Below, piece by piece: positions 17,576 to 25,638 of a DNA stretch of 51,711 nucleotides. The translations under genes and the position numbers were made by a program. Origin of the DNA: JALYRV01 sp035512575. GTDB taxonomy: Bacteria > Acidobacteriota > Vicinamibacteria > Vicinamibacterales > SCN-69-37. Every line of letters begins with the position of its first letter. Positions within the stretch are counted from its first letter, which is position 1. The DNA is taken from the NCBI GenBank assembly GCA_035512575.1, contig DATKDT010000137.1, positions 1 to 51,711 on the forward strand. Direction: 5' to 3'. The notes below the pieces were generated by a model. The model worked only from the letters and a program-made list of their open reading frames with translations. It was not told the DNA's origin and did not search any database.

Positions 17576-18715
17576 CTACCTTCGCCGGCGCGGCGACTGC
17601 GTTTGACCGGCCGTGACGGGAATCTCGAGCTCGATGGCCCGGCCGCCGCGCTGCACGCCGAGGCGGACAGTGGTGCCCGCCTGCGCGTCGGAAATGAGGC
17701 GGGTCAGTTCTCCCTGATCCGCAACGCGCTGTCCATTGAAGCTGACGACCAGATCTCCCGGCCGAAGGCCAGCCTGCCACGCGGACGAGTCTTCGTACAT
17801 CTCGTACACGAACGGGCCCCGCTGCCCGCGCAGTCCGAGATCCGCGGCAACCGCTTCGGTCAGATTCTCGAAGCGCACCTCGCCGATGGACCCGCGCCGC
17901 ACGGTGCCGTACTGCACGAGGTCGTCCATCACCCGCCGCGCCAGGTTACTCGGCACCGCGAAGCCGATGCCCTGATAGCCGCCCGTCTCGCTGAAAATTG
18001 CCGTGTTGATGCCCACCAGCTCGCCGCGCGTGTTGATCAGCGCGCCGCCCGAGTTGCCGCGATTGATCGCCGCGTCGGTCTGGATGAAGTCCTCGTAGTT
18101 CGCCAGCCCGAGGTTCGCGCGGCCGACCGCCGACACGATGCCCATCGTCACCGTCTGCGACAGCTGGAACGGGTTGCCGATGGCCATCACCCATTCGGCG
18201 ACGCGCAGCTGCGACGAGTCGCCCCACGTCATGGGCGTCAGGCCCGTGCCCTCGACCTTCACGACAGCCAGGTCCGTCTCGTCGTCGATGCCGACGACGC
18301 GCGCGTCGCGCTCGCGCTTGTCGCTGAGCACGACTTTGACGGCAATCGGCATCTCGGTGCCGCCGCCGCGCAGCACGTGCGCGTTGGTCAGCACGTAGCC
18401 GTCGGCGCTCACCAGCACACCTGAGCCGAGGCTGGAGGCCTGTCGCTGCGTGTAGTAGCGCCGGCCGAAGATGTCGCCGTAGAGGGGCTGGCGGACGATG
18501 TTGGTGGAGGAGATGTTGGCGACGCTGCGCAGCGCGCGCTCCGCGGCCACGGTCAGGTCGGTGCTGCCGGCCGCGGGCGGCTGGGCCGGCCGTGGGACGG
18601 CCGCCTGCGGCGGAGCCGCATGGCCCGTCTCGGTGCGGCTGAGCGTGCCGCTGACGACAACGCCGGCCAGGACGCCGGCGGCAAGGAGGCTGGTGGCGAC
18701 GAAGGCTTTTGGCAT
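17576..18715 (-). CDS. HtrA/DegP-type serine protease with PDZ domain
   Basis: A 379-residue periplasmic protease. It has a signal anchor (residues 5-24), a Pro/Ala linker, a trypsin-like domain (about 65-255) and one PDZ domain (about 270-365). The catalytic triad is complete: His in LTNAHVL, Asp in DDETDLAVVKV and Ser in NRGNSGGAL. The PDZ domain contains AGLRPGDLVVSFNGQRV. One PDZ domain suggests a DegS-like or regulatory HtrA. The start ATG overlaps the hsp20 stop by one base (TGATG), so a chaperone and a quality-control protease share an operon, consistent with an envelope or heat-stress response. Confidence 0.93.
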   Translation of the reverse strand: MPKAFVATSLLAAGVLAGVVVSGTLSRTETGHAAPPQAAVPRPAQPPAAGSTDLTVAAERALRSVANISSTNIVRQPLYGDIFGRRYYTQRQASSLGSGVLVSADGYVLTNAHVLRGGGTEMPIAVKVVLSDKRERDARVVGIDDETDLAVVKVEGTGLTPMTWGDSSQLRVAEWVMAIGNPFQLSQTVTMGIVSAVGRANLGLANYEDFIQTDAAINRGNSGGALINTRGELVGINTAIFSETGGYQGIGFAVPSNLARRVMDDLVQYGTVRRGSIGEVRFENLTEAVAADLGLRGQRGPFVYEMYEDSSAWQAGLRPGDLVVSFNGQRVADQGELTRLISDAQAGTTVRLGVQRGGRAIELEIPVTAGQTQSPRRRR

Positions 18716-19086
18716 CAGGTCTTCGCGACTTTCGGCACGGTGATCGTTAAGACGCCGTCGGCGAACTCGGCGTTGATGGCCCCGGTGTCGATGTCGTCGG
18801 CAAACCGGAACGAGCGCGAAAACGGCCCCTGGCCGCATTCGAGCTGCTGGTAGCGCTGGGGGTTGACGGCGCTCTCGTGGCGGCGTCCCTTGAGCGTCAG
18901 CGTGTTGCGCTGGAGCTCGATGTCGAAATGCTCGCGCGCCATGCCCGGCAGCTCAGCCGCGATGACGTAGGCATCGGCCGTCTCGTACAAATCAACCTGC
19001 GGCACCCAGCCCGGCGAGGCGTGCCCGAACAGACTGTCCAGGCGCTCCTGCATGATGAGCAGATCCCGCATCGGGTCCCACGGCAC
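18715..19086 (-). CDS. Hsp20-family small heat-shock chaperone
   Basis: A 123-residue alpha-crystallin-domain protein. It includes the beta-strand region WVPQVDLYETADAYVIAAEL, ELPGMAREHFDIEL, the hydrophobic FSRSFRF and the hallmark ADGVLTITVPK. It holds unfolded proteins without ATP. The GTG at 19086 is taken as start because a -10 box (TAGTAT) ends exactly 7 nt before it; the reading frame extends further upstream only through the heptad repeat. It is translationally coupled to htrA. Confidence 0.92.
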   Translation of the reverse strand: MPWDPMRDLLIMQERLDSLFGHASPGWVPQVDLYETADAYVIAAELPGMAREHFDIELQRNTLTLKGRRHESAVNPQRYQQLECGQGPFSRSFRFADDIDTGAINAEFADGVLTITVPKVAKT

Positions 19087-19093
19087 AGCTCTG

Positions 19094-19099
19094 ATACTA
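19094..19099 (-). promoter_or_regulatory. -10 box of hsp20 (leaderless type)
   Basis: Minus-strand TAGTAT ends 7 nt before the GTG at 19086. The -35 region falls inside the heptad repeat at 19104-19238. No CIRCE-type inverted repeat is present. Confidence 0.5.
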
Positions 19100-19103
19100 G
19101 CAA

Positions 19104-19238
19104 GGTCAAAGGGCAAAGGGCAGAGGGCAGAGGCAAACATAGGGAAAAGGGAAGAGGGAGAGGGGAGAGGTTAGAGGCCCTTTACCTTTTCCCTTTTCCC
19201 TATCTTTGCCTTTGCCCTCTGCCCTCTGCCCTGTGCCC
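19104..19238. repeat. Long period-7 purine/pyrimidine palindrome, GGGCARA family
   Basis: Four 7-mers of the form GGKCARA (19104-19131) lie on the left, and their complements, TTTGCCC, TCTGCCC twice and TGTGCCC (19211-19238), on the right. The middle is also self-complementary (ATAGGGAAAAGGGAA against TTCCCTTTTCCCTAT). The whole 135 bp is almost pure purine then pure pyrimidine and could extrude as one hairpin or form a triplex. It fills the space between the divergent hsp20 and efp -10 boxes. Confidence 0.85.
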
Positions 19239-19241
19239 TTA

Positions 19242-19247
19242 TATAAT
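19242..19247 (+). promoter_or_regulatory. -10 box of efp (near-leaderless)
   Basis: Consensus TATAAT ends 9 nt before the ATG at 19257. No Shine-Dalgarno sequence is in the gap. The corresponding -35 region lies in the right arm of the heptad palindrome. Confidence 0.6.
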
Positions 19248-19256
19248 TACGGGTTC

Positions 19257-19820
19257 ATGTCATCGATACAGGCGACACGGATGAAGAAGGGGATGCTGAT
19301 CAAGATGGGGAACGACCTGTTCCGCATCCTCGAGCTGCAGCATTTCACGCCGGGCAACAAACGCGGATTCGTGCAGTCCAAGATGCGGAACATCCGCAGC
19401 AACGCGCTGGCCGACCACAAGTTCCGGGCGGAAGACGATGTGGAGCGGGCGACGCTCGACGAGCGCGAGATGCAGTTCCTCTACCGCGACGGCGAGCAGT
19501 TCTACTTCATGGACACGTCGAACTACGAGCAGATCCACATCAACGAGGAGGCGCTCGGCGATTCCGCCAGCTACCTCGTGCCCGAGATGACCATCACCGT
19601 GGAGTTCTACGACGTCGAGCCGGTGGGCATCGAGCTGCCCGTGACGGTGGATCTGAAGGTCACCGACACGTCACCCGGCATCAAGGGCGCCACCGCCAGC
19701 GCGCAGATCAAGCCGGCGACGCTCGAAACCGGCCTCGTCGTCAACGTGCCGTCGTTCGTGAATCCCGGCGACACGATTCGCGTGAGCACCGATACGGGCG
19801 AATATCTCGGCCGAGCCTGA
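19257..19820 (+). CDS. efp: Translation elongation factor P
   Basis: A 187-residue EF-P that relieves ribosome stalling at polyproline. It has the three usual domains: KOW-like (1-65), OB (66-130) and C-terminal OB with GDTIRVSTDTGEYLGRA. The loop that reaches the peptidyl-transferase centre reads TPGNKRGF. By alignment to E. coli KPGKGQAF, the modified Lys34 position is Asn34 here, with Lys35 next. The start at 19257 keeps the usual 17-residue lead to the first conserved Gly. The stop overlaps the tdk start (TGATG). No EpmA, EarP or YmfI gene is nearby. Confidence 0.95.
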   Translation: MSSIQATRMKKGMLIKMGNDLFRILELQHFTPGNKRGFVQSKMRNIRSNALADHKFRAEDDVERATLDEREMQFLYRDGEQFYFMDTSNYEQIHINEEALGDSASYLVPEMTITVEFYDVEPVGIELPVTVDLKVTDTSPGIKGATASAQIKPATLETGLVVNVPSFVNPGDTIRVSTDTGEYLGRA

Positions 19821-20389
19821 TGGAAGTCTCCCAGCGCAATCGCGGCGGGTGGATCGAGGTCATCGCCGGGTCGATGTTCTCGGGCAAGAGCGAAGAGCTG
19901 ATCCGCCGCCTGCGGCGCGCGCAGATCGCGAAGCAGAACGTCCAGATCTTCAAGCCGTCGGTCGACAATCGGTTCAGCGAAGAGCACATCGTCTCGCACA
20001 GCGAGATGCGCATCCCGTCGAGCGCGGTCTCCTCGTCACGCCTGCTGCTCGAGGCCGTGAAGCCCGAGACGCAGGTCGTCGGCATCGACGAGGCGCAGTT
20101 CTTCGATCAGGAGCTGCCGGCCGTGGTCAACACGCTGGCCGATCAGGGGCGGCGCGTGATTGTCGCCGGCCTCGACCAGGACTACCTCGGCCGCCCGTTC
20201 GAGCCGATGCCCGCGCTGCTGTCGATCGCGGAATACATCACCAAGACGCTCGCCATCTGCATGGTCTGCGGCGGCCCCGCCAACCACACGCAGCGCCTCG
20301 TCGCCAGCCGCGAGCGCGTGTTGGTCGGCGCCACCGGCGCCTACGAAGCCCGCTGCCGGGATTGTTTCGATCCGACTATCGGGCAGTAG
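19820..20389 (+). CDS. tdk: Thymidine kinase
   Basis: A 189-residue type II thymidine kinase that phosphorylates thymidine in the salvage pathway. The P-loop is GSMFSGKSEELIRRL, the Walker B and catalytic region is VVGIDEAQFFDQEL, the lasso region carries VAGLDQDYLGRPFEPM, and the structural zinc site is formed by CMVCGG and CRDC. The ATG overlaps the efp stop by one base. Confidence 0.96.
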   Translation: MEVSQRNRGGWIEVIAGSMFSGKSEELIRRLRRAQIAKQNVQIFKPSVDNRFSEEHIVSHSEMRIPSSAVSSSRLLLEAVKPETQVVGIDEAQFFDQELPAVVNTLADQGRRVIVAGLDQDYLGRPFEPMPALLSIAEYITKTLAICMVCGGPANHTQRLVASRERVLVGATGAYEARCRDCFDPTIGQ

Positions 20390-20436
20390 AACAGAAACCG
20401 ACAACCGAGTTGCGGTGTCTAAACCAGAGCACCGCC

Positions 20437-20997
20437 ATGCTCTACGACGCGCTGTCGCTCGTCCTGCTCGTGCTGGGCTTCGGCTTCCTCATCGCCAACG
20501 TGCGGTTCACGGCGGAGCTCGTGCGTTATGCGCGGATGCGGCCGTCGGCCGTGCTGACGTGGCCGGGGCGGCGCCCGCCGTTCTACGGGCTGCTGCTCAC
20601 GCTCGGCGTGGTGCTCGGCGGGCTCGTGCTCTTCAAGCTCGTCATCCAGGACCGGCCGCCGCGCGACGTGTTCGGCGAGGGCATGATGTTCGTCTACTAC
20701 GGCTACGCCGTGCCGCTCAGCCGCCGCATCGGGCGCGGCTTCTACCGCGACGGCATCTGGTCCGAATCGGGCTTCGTCCCGTACTGGAAGATCGACGGAC
20801 TGCGGTGGAAGGAAGGCGAAGAGGTCACACTGGTGCTGATCGATCGCGTTCGGAAAATGGCGCGGCTGCTCGTGGTGCCGCAGCCGCTCTACGGCGCCGC
20901 GCGGCGCATCCTGCGCGACCGGCTGGCGTCGCACGACATCCATTTCGCCGGCAAAGCCTTCGATCTCGGCGAACACGACGAGCGCGACGACGTGTGA
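20437..20997 (+). CDS. Two-helix membrane protein with cytoplasmic beta domain
   Basis: A 186-residue protein with a hydrophobic N-terminal helix (3-22), a second helix (about 48-68) and a soluble C-terminal part. The motif GIWSESGFVPYWKIDGLRW (about 104-122) resembles DUF5673-like or bacterial PH-like domains, in which a conserved Gly and Trp lead into a beta sheet. No enzyme motif is seen. It lies 47 nt after tdk and may be in the same transcript. Function unknown. Confidence 0.7.
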   Translation: MLYDALSLVLLVLGFGFLIANVRFTAELVRYARMRPSAVLTWPGRRPPFYGLLLTLGVVLGGLVLFKLVIQDRPPRDVFGEGMMFVYYGYAVPLSRRIGRGFYRDGIWSESGFVPYWKIDGLRWKEGEEVTLVLIDRVRKMARLLVVPQPLYGAARRILRDRLASHDIHFAGKAFDLGEHDERDDV

Positions 20998-21005
20998 GCC
21001 TGCCC

Positions 21006-21027
21006 GGCGCCGGCAAGCGCCGGCGCC
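21006..21027. terminator. 9-bp GC hairpin after membrane protein gene
   Basis: GGCGCCGGC (21006-21014) pairs with GCCGGCGCC (21019-21027) around a 4-nt loop. It lies 9 nt after the stop of the plus-strand gene and before the convergent beta-barrel gene. There is no T tract. Confidence 0.5.
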
Positions 21028-21070
21028 AGGAGCAACAGGGCTGCACACCGGATGAGGGGCGTCATGGCTG

Positions 21071-21709
21071 TTAGAAGAGCCGGAAGCCCACCATCACGCT
21101 GAAGGCGCGGTTCTTGACCGTCGGCACTTCGATGTCGGCCGCTTCCGCCTTCGCGATCGACCGCAGCCCGTGGGTGTACCGCGCGTCGATCACGGCGCGG
21201 CCGAACTCGAGTCCCGCGCCCGCGACGGCCCCGAGATCGAACGTTTCGAACGAGTCGCCGACATCGGCGCTCGATTCGTTGGTGCCGTCACTGCCGCTGG
21301 CGCGCGCCGAGATCCTGAACGCCGGGGCCACGCCGCCAAACAGGTGGAAGCGTCCAGCCGATCCGGCCGGCGCGAAATCGACACGTGCCAGCAGGGGCAC
21401 TTCGACGTACCTGAGCCGGACCTCGGCGTCGATCTCATCGAACATGTCCACCGTAAGCGAGGCGCCTTTTTCCGAATAGAGCGCCTCGATCTGAAAGGAC
21501 ACCCGCGAGCGCTCTGGGGTGCGCAGCCATCCGCCGGCGACGAGGCCGGTGCGCCGCGAGAGCTCGACTCCCTCTTCCGGATCCTGCTCGCTCCATGAGG
21601 CGAGATTGAGGCCGGCTTTGAGTCCGCCCTCCTGCGCGAACACCGGAAGCGGCAAGGCGGCAATCGACGCCACAACCGCACCGGCAATGACGAGACGTCT
21701 GGTCGACAT
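21071..21709 (-). CDS. Outer-membrane beta-barrel protein (PorT/OmpW-like)
   Basis: A 212-residue secreted protein with a clear signal peptide (MSTRRLVIAGAVVASIAALP, cleavage after VFAQ). Alternating hydrophobic and polar beta strands follow (GLKAGLNLASW, SFQIEALYSEKGA, RLRYVEVPLLARVDF, GRFHLFGGVAPAFRI, GAVAGAGLEFGRAVIDARY), ending in a C-terminal Phe (MVGFRLF), the outer-membrane insertion signal. Start ATG 21709 has GGAGGT 3 nt upstream. The pattern is that of the small porin-like OMP_b-brl family. Ligand or role unknown. Confidence 0.85.
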   Translation of the reverse strand: MSTRRLVIAGAVVASIAALPLPVFAQEGGLKAGLNLASWSEQDPEEGVELSRRTGLVAGGWLRTPERSRVSFQIEALYSEKGASLTVDMFDEIDAEVRLRYVEVPLLARVDFAPAGSAGRFHLFGGVAPAFRISARASGSDGTNESSADVGDSFETFDLGAVAGAGLEFGRAVIDARYTHGLRSIAKAEAADIEVPTVKNRAFSVMVGFRLF

Positions 21710-21791
21710 AGAACCTCCAGGGCGCGATGCCGCCGCCGGAATGGCGGGGACGCACCGTTCGTGGAGGTATGAAGGGAAAGGCGGCGGGATG

Positions 21792-22436
21792 TTACGGCCG
21801 GGCGGTGAGTGCCGCCCGAAGCGCCTCGAGGCCGGCGCGGTCCTCCTGCGCCATCTGCCCGGACGTGCGCGCGGCGCCCTGCAGCGTGTCGAGCGCAAGG
21901 TGCGCGCCCAGATCGACCAGCACCGGCCGGCTGCCCGAGGCCACGACGATGTTTTCCGCGGCGAGGTGGCCGTGCGCGAGGCCATGCGCATGCACCGCGG
22001 CCAGCGCCGCCTCGATCGCGCTGAGGGCCTGCTCGCGCAGCGCGGCGTCGGCCTTGTCGCTCCACGCCGTCAGCGGCCGGCCAGCCACGTAGTCGCGCAC
22101 AATCCGGAGATGCCCATCGTCGTCGACCTCCACGGCATGGGTGCGCGCCACGCCAGGATGATCGAAGGCTACGAGCGCCGCGCGCAGCGCATCGGCCACG
22201 GCAACGGCATCGGCGTCCTGCGCCACCGCGGCGACAATCTTGACGGTCAGCAGCGCGCCGTTCGCGGCGCGCGCGAGGTAGGTCGTGCCGGCCGGTCCCG
22301 ACCCGAGCAGCGTCTCGATGTCATAGTCGGGCGCCAGCGCTTCCGGCAGCGCCGCAAGGCGCAGCAGGCACGCCGCGCACAGTGCGTGCGCGCCCGCGGT
22401 CGTCGTCGTGCCGCAGCGGCTACAGGGCGGCGGCAT
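21792..22436 (-). CDS. Zinc-ribbon, truncated protein-kinase-like protein (pseudokinase)
   Basis: A 214-residue protein with a CxxC...CxxC zinc ribbon (CSRC and CAAC, residues 5-24) followed by a kinase-like N lobe. The Gly loop is LLGSGPAGTTYLA and the VAIK-like Lys is in LTVKIVAA. The catalytic loop reads HGHLAAENIVV, so the HRD Asp is missing, and the DFG position reads DLG. The protein stops about 45 residues later without an APE motif or a full C lobe. It is therefore probably not a phosphotransferase. ATG 22436 lies inside the 3' end of the upstream kinase gene (17-nt overlap), so the two are coupled. Confidence 0.75.
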   Translation of the reverse strand: MPPPCSRCGTTTTAGAHALCAACLLRLAALPEALAPDYDIETLLGSGPAGTTYLARAANGALLTVKIVAAVAQDADAVAVADALRAALVAFDHPGVARTHAVEVDDDGHLRIVRDYVAGRPLTAWSDKADAALREQALSAIEAALAAVHAHGLAHGHLAAENIVVASGSRPVLVDLGAHLALDTLQGAARTSGQMAQEDRAGLEALRAALTARP

Positions 22437-24885
22437 TGATGGCGGTCTCGAGCTGCGCCTTGAGCGCGCCCGCGCTGGCGGGGCGGTCCGCGGGATCGCC
22501 GGCGAACGCGCGCTTGAAGAATTCATCGAGCGGCGCCGGCAGCGATGCGTGCGACGGACGCGGCCCGCTGAACGGATGCGCGCCGGTCAGCATCTCGAAC
22601 GCGATGACGGCCAGCGCCCAGACGTCCCATGCCGTCGACGCCGGCTCTCCCCGCAGCTGCTCAGGCGCCATGTAGCGCGGCGTGCCCACGAACGCGCCGT
22701 CCACCGTCGTCACACCCGGGCCCGAGGCCGCGTCGAGCGGCTTCGCGATCCCGAAGTCCAGCACCTTCACGCGCTCACCGGCCGCGTCCTCGACGAGAAA
22801 GATGTTCTCGGGTTTCAAGTCGCGATGGAGCAGACGTCTCGCGTGGGCGGCGTCGATCGCGTCGGCGACCGGCGCAATCACCGCCAGCACGCGCAAGGAC
22901 GGCAGCGGCCGGCCGTCGAGCTCCTCCCGCAGCGTGCGGCCGGTGAGCAGCTCCATGACGATCATCGCGCCTCGTCCCCGGCCGGCATCGAAATCATGCA
23001 CGGTCACCACGTGGGGATGTGAGAACCTGGCCGCGGCGCGCGCTTCCATCTCGAAGCGCCGGGCCGCCGTGTCCGATCCCACCAGCTCCCGGCGAATCAG
23101 TTTCACCGCGACGCGGCGATCGAGAGTGAGATCCGACGCCTCGTAGACCACGCCCATGCCGCCGCGCCCGAGCACCTGTTCGAGACGGTACCGCTCGCCC
23201 AGCATGCGCGGCAGCTCCAGGTCATCCGGCACCGGTTCCGCGGGTCCGCGCTCGGTCAGGCTCAGCGCCAGCGCATCGGCGATAGCGCCAAGCAGCTCGC
23301 GATCCTCGTCGCTGTAGGGTTCTTCCGAGCGCTTCGGCCCGAGCAGCAGCAGCGCTTCCTGCGCGTGACTGGCCGCGGCAATCGGGACGATCAGGTGGAC
23401 GTGGCCTTCGCGCAGGTAGTGCAGCTCGGCTGCGGGCAGCCGTCCCGCCAGCCAGCCCGAGGATTCCGGCGCGACGTCCATCGGCTGCTTCAGCACTCGC
23501 GCAAGTTCCACGAGGACGGAGCTCGCCGGCGGCAGGGGCGGCGCCTTCCCGGCGTTGAAATCCGCGACAGTCGTGAACTCGCCTCCGCCAGCCGGACGCG
23601 TGCCGATGACGAGAAAGGCCGGATGCAGGGCCTGCGCGATCTTGGGTGCCGCGATCGGCGCGAGCTCGTCGAACGCCCGCGATCCGCGGAGCTCGGTGAC
23701 GACGTCGATGAGGATGCGACGGGCGTCGTAGCGCTCGCGGAAGAAGGTGCGATCGAGCCGGTCCAGCCATCGGTGGCGCGTGGCGTGCGCGGCCACCGCG
23801 GCGCCGCCCACCAGCGCATAGACGCCCGCGCGCGCCCACAGCACGTCGGTCAGCGGCCGATCGCCGTGGCTCCAGATGTCGAAGGCGAGCGCGGCGCCGG
23901 CGACCGGCACGATCGACAGCAGCGCGCGGCGCGCCAGCGCATAGCGGACGCCGAGCCTGATGACGACGCCGAGATCGAAGAGCCGGTAGCGGAGGATGGC
24001 GTACGAGAAGGACAGGGGAAACAGCAGGAACAGCAGCGAGCCCGCGATGAGGGTGCCCGACGCGAAGAACGACCGGCCGGGCCGCAGATCCATCGCGTCG
24101 GCCGCGATCATCAGGCCGATGCCGGCGCCGGCCCCGAGCGCGCCGCCGGCGAGCAGCACCCGGGCGCGGCGCCGCTCGACGACGTCGGTGGCGTGCCAGT
24201 AGTACCAGACGAGCAGCGCGAGGCCGGCGGCGACCGGCACGATATTGCCGGCAATCAGGCGCAGGGTGCGCGCGTGCGCCCAGCCGGCCCCGAGATCCCA
24301 CCCGTACACGATCGCCATGTAGTGCGCGGCGCGCGGAAGCACGCCGAGCACGCTGACGGCCAGCAGCGCGTAGATGACGGCCGGGGCGATGACCCTGGGC
24401 CGGCGCGTGAAGAACGCGACGAACAGCAGAAAGATCGCGCCTGCCCCGAGACTGCTCACGTACGGAAACCACAGCGGCACGGCAAGCGGCGCCGGCATCG
24501 CCCGCCAGGCCCAGGCCCAGCCCGCCGGGAGCACGACCGACACGACGCCAGCAGTGGCCATGGCCCACGCGCCGAGCAGCGCGAGCGGATCGTTCGGCCT
24601 GCGGAAGGCGACCGCGATCGCCATCACCAGCGTGATCAGCTGCACGAGCCGGATCGAGAACATCACGCCGTCGCGGCTCAGGTCGAACGATGCCGCCTGC
24701 AGCGGCAGCATCAGGTTGAACGCATCGAGCGCCGCCGTACTCATCGGGCCGGAGGCCGACTCAGCCGCTTCGGCGGCCGTCCAGGCATCCGGACGAAAGA
24801 CGTGGCAGACGATGAGCAGGGAGAAGTAGGCCAGATAGGACGCCGCCGCCAGAACGAGCCAAACGGAAGGTCGGGGGCGTGCCAT
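22420..24885 (-). CDS. Transmembrane GAF-domain Ser/Thr protein kinase
   Basis: An 821-residue sensor kinase. The N-terminal half (1-375) has about ten hydrophobic helices. A GAF-like region (about 395-550) follows, then a complete eukaryote-like Ser/Thr kinase (about 562-815). All kinase motifs are present: GRGGMGVVYEA, VAVKLI, LLHRDLKPENIF, DFGIAKPL, GTPRYMAPEQL and DVWALAVIAFEMLTG. The ATG at 24885 is followed by a good membrane segment. It is divergent from an ECF sigma factor with 39 nt between starts, and is followed by an overlapping pseudokinase gene. The sensed signal is unknown. Confidence 0.92.
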   Translation of the reverse strand: MARPRPSVWLVLAAASYLAYFSLLIVCHVFRPDAWTAAEAAESASGPMSTAALDAFNLMLPLQAASFDLSRDGVMFSIRLVQLITLVMAIAVAFRRPNDPLALLGAWAMATAGVVSVVLPAGWAWAWRAMPAPLAVPLWFPYVSSLGAGAIFLLFVAFFTRRPRVIAPAVIYALLAVSVLGVLPRAAHYMAIVYGWDLGAGWAHARTLRLIAGNIVPVAAGLALLVWYYWHATDVVERRRARVLLAGGALGAGAGIGLMIAADAMDLRPGRSFFASGTLIAGSLLFLLFPLSFSYAILRYRLFDLGVVIRLGVRYALARRALLSIVPVAGAALAFDIWSHGDRPLTDVLWARAGVYALVGGAAVAAHATRHRWLDRLDRTFFRERYDARRILIDVVTELRGSRAFDELAPIAAPKIAQALHPAFLVIGTRPAGGGEFTTVADFNAGKAPPLPPASSVLVELARVLKQPMDVAPESSGWLAGRLPAAELHYLREGHVHLIVPIAAASHAQEALLLLGPKRSEEPYSDEDRELLGAIADALALSLTERGPAEPVPDDLELPRMLGERYRLEQVLGRGGMGVVYEASDLTLDRRVAVKLIRRELVGSDTAARRFEMEARAAARFSHPHVVTVHDFDAGRGRGAMIVMELLTGRTLREELDGRPLPSLRVLAVIAPVADAIDAAHARRLLHRDLKPENIFLVEDAAGERVKVLDFGIAKPLDAASGPGVTTVDGAFVGTPRYMAPEQLRGEPASTAWDVWALAVIAFEMLTGAHPFSGPRPSHASLPAPLDEFFKRAFAGDPADRPASAGALKAQLETAINAAAL

Positions 24886-24889
24886 CAGG

Positions 24890-24918
24890 TTGTGGGAAAG
24901 GTCGGCGGATTCTAACAT
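24890..24918 (+). promoter_or_regulatory. Promoter of ECF sigma gene (-35 TTGTGG, -10 TAACAT)
   Basis: TTGTGG (24890-24895) and TAACAT (24913-24918) are separated by 17 bp. The -10 box ends 6 nt before the GTG start at 24925, so the transcript is predicted to be leaderless. The minus-strand kinase gene starts at 24885, so the two promoters share this 39-bp region. Confidence 0.55.
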
Positions 24919-24924
24919 TGGCGG

Positions 24925-25638
24925 GTGACTGCCCGGGCCTTTGCCACGACACGCTGGAGCCTCATCCTCGACGCCGCCGACGCCGGTTCGCCGCGCCAGG
25001 ACGTCGCGCTCGCCACGCTGTGCGAGCGCTACTGGCCGGCCGTGTATGCCTTCATCCGGCGCTCGGGCAAGTCTCCTGACGACGCGTGCGATCTCACACA
25101 GATGTTCTTCGTGCGCGTCCTCGAGAAAGGCTTCTTCGGCGAGGCCGACCGCAGCCGCGGCCGATTCCGCTCGTTCCTGTTTTCCTCGGTCCGCCACTTC
25201 CTCGCCAATCAGCACGACTGGGCGGTGGCGCACAAGCGCGGCGGCGGCGCGCCGGTGCTCTCACTCGAGTTCGACGATGGGGAGCGGCGGTACAGCCTGG
25301 AGCCGGCCGACGAGGCGACGCCCGAGCGGGCGTACGAGCGCAGCTGGGCGCAGGCGGTGCTCGACGCGGCGATGGCGAGGGTGCAGGCGAAGTATGTCGA
25401 CGGGGGACGCGGCGAGCTGTTCGCGCGTCTCAAACCGTACCTCACCGGCGACGAGCCTGACTCGTATGCGGAACTGGCGGCAGCGGGCGGCGGCACGCCG
25501 GGCCGGCTGCGCGTCGCGGTGCACCGCCTGCGGCAGGACTACGGCCGCGCGCTGCGCGAGACGATCACCGAAACGGTCGAGCGTCCGGAGGACGTCGACG
25601 AGGAGCTTAGATATCTCCTGGAGGTCGTGTCAGGTTAG
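24925..25638 (+). CDS. ECF-type RNA polymerase sigma factor (STK-associated)
   Basis: A 237-residue sigma-70 family protein. Region 2 spans about residues 28-85 (LCERYWPAVYAFIRR, DLTQMFFVRVLEKGFF, RFRSFLFSSVRHFLANQ). Region 4 spans about 165-215 (SYAELAAAGGGTPGRLRVAV and HRLRQDYGRALRE). A 75-residue linker separates them, longer than in classical ECFs. No anti-sigma gene is adjacent; a membrane Ser/Thr kinase gene is divergent instead. Some sigma factors linked to kinases are switched on by phosphorylation, so that is the likely mode here (inference). A dispersed 38-bp repeat follows the stop. Confidence 0.88.
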   Translation: MTARAFATTRWSLILDAADAGSPRQDVALATLCERYWPAVYAFIRRSGKSPDDACDLTQMFFVRVLEKGFFGEADRSRGRFRSFLFSSVRHFLANQHDWAVAHKRGGGAPVLSLEFDDGERRYSLEPADEATPERAYERSWAQAVLDAAMARVQAKYVDGGRGELFARLKPYLTGDEPDSYAELAAAGGGTPGRLRVAVHRLRQDYGRALRETITETVERPEDVDEELRYLLEVVSG

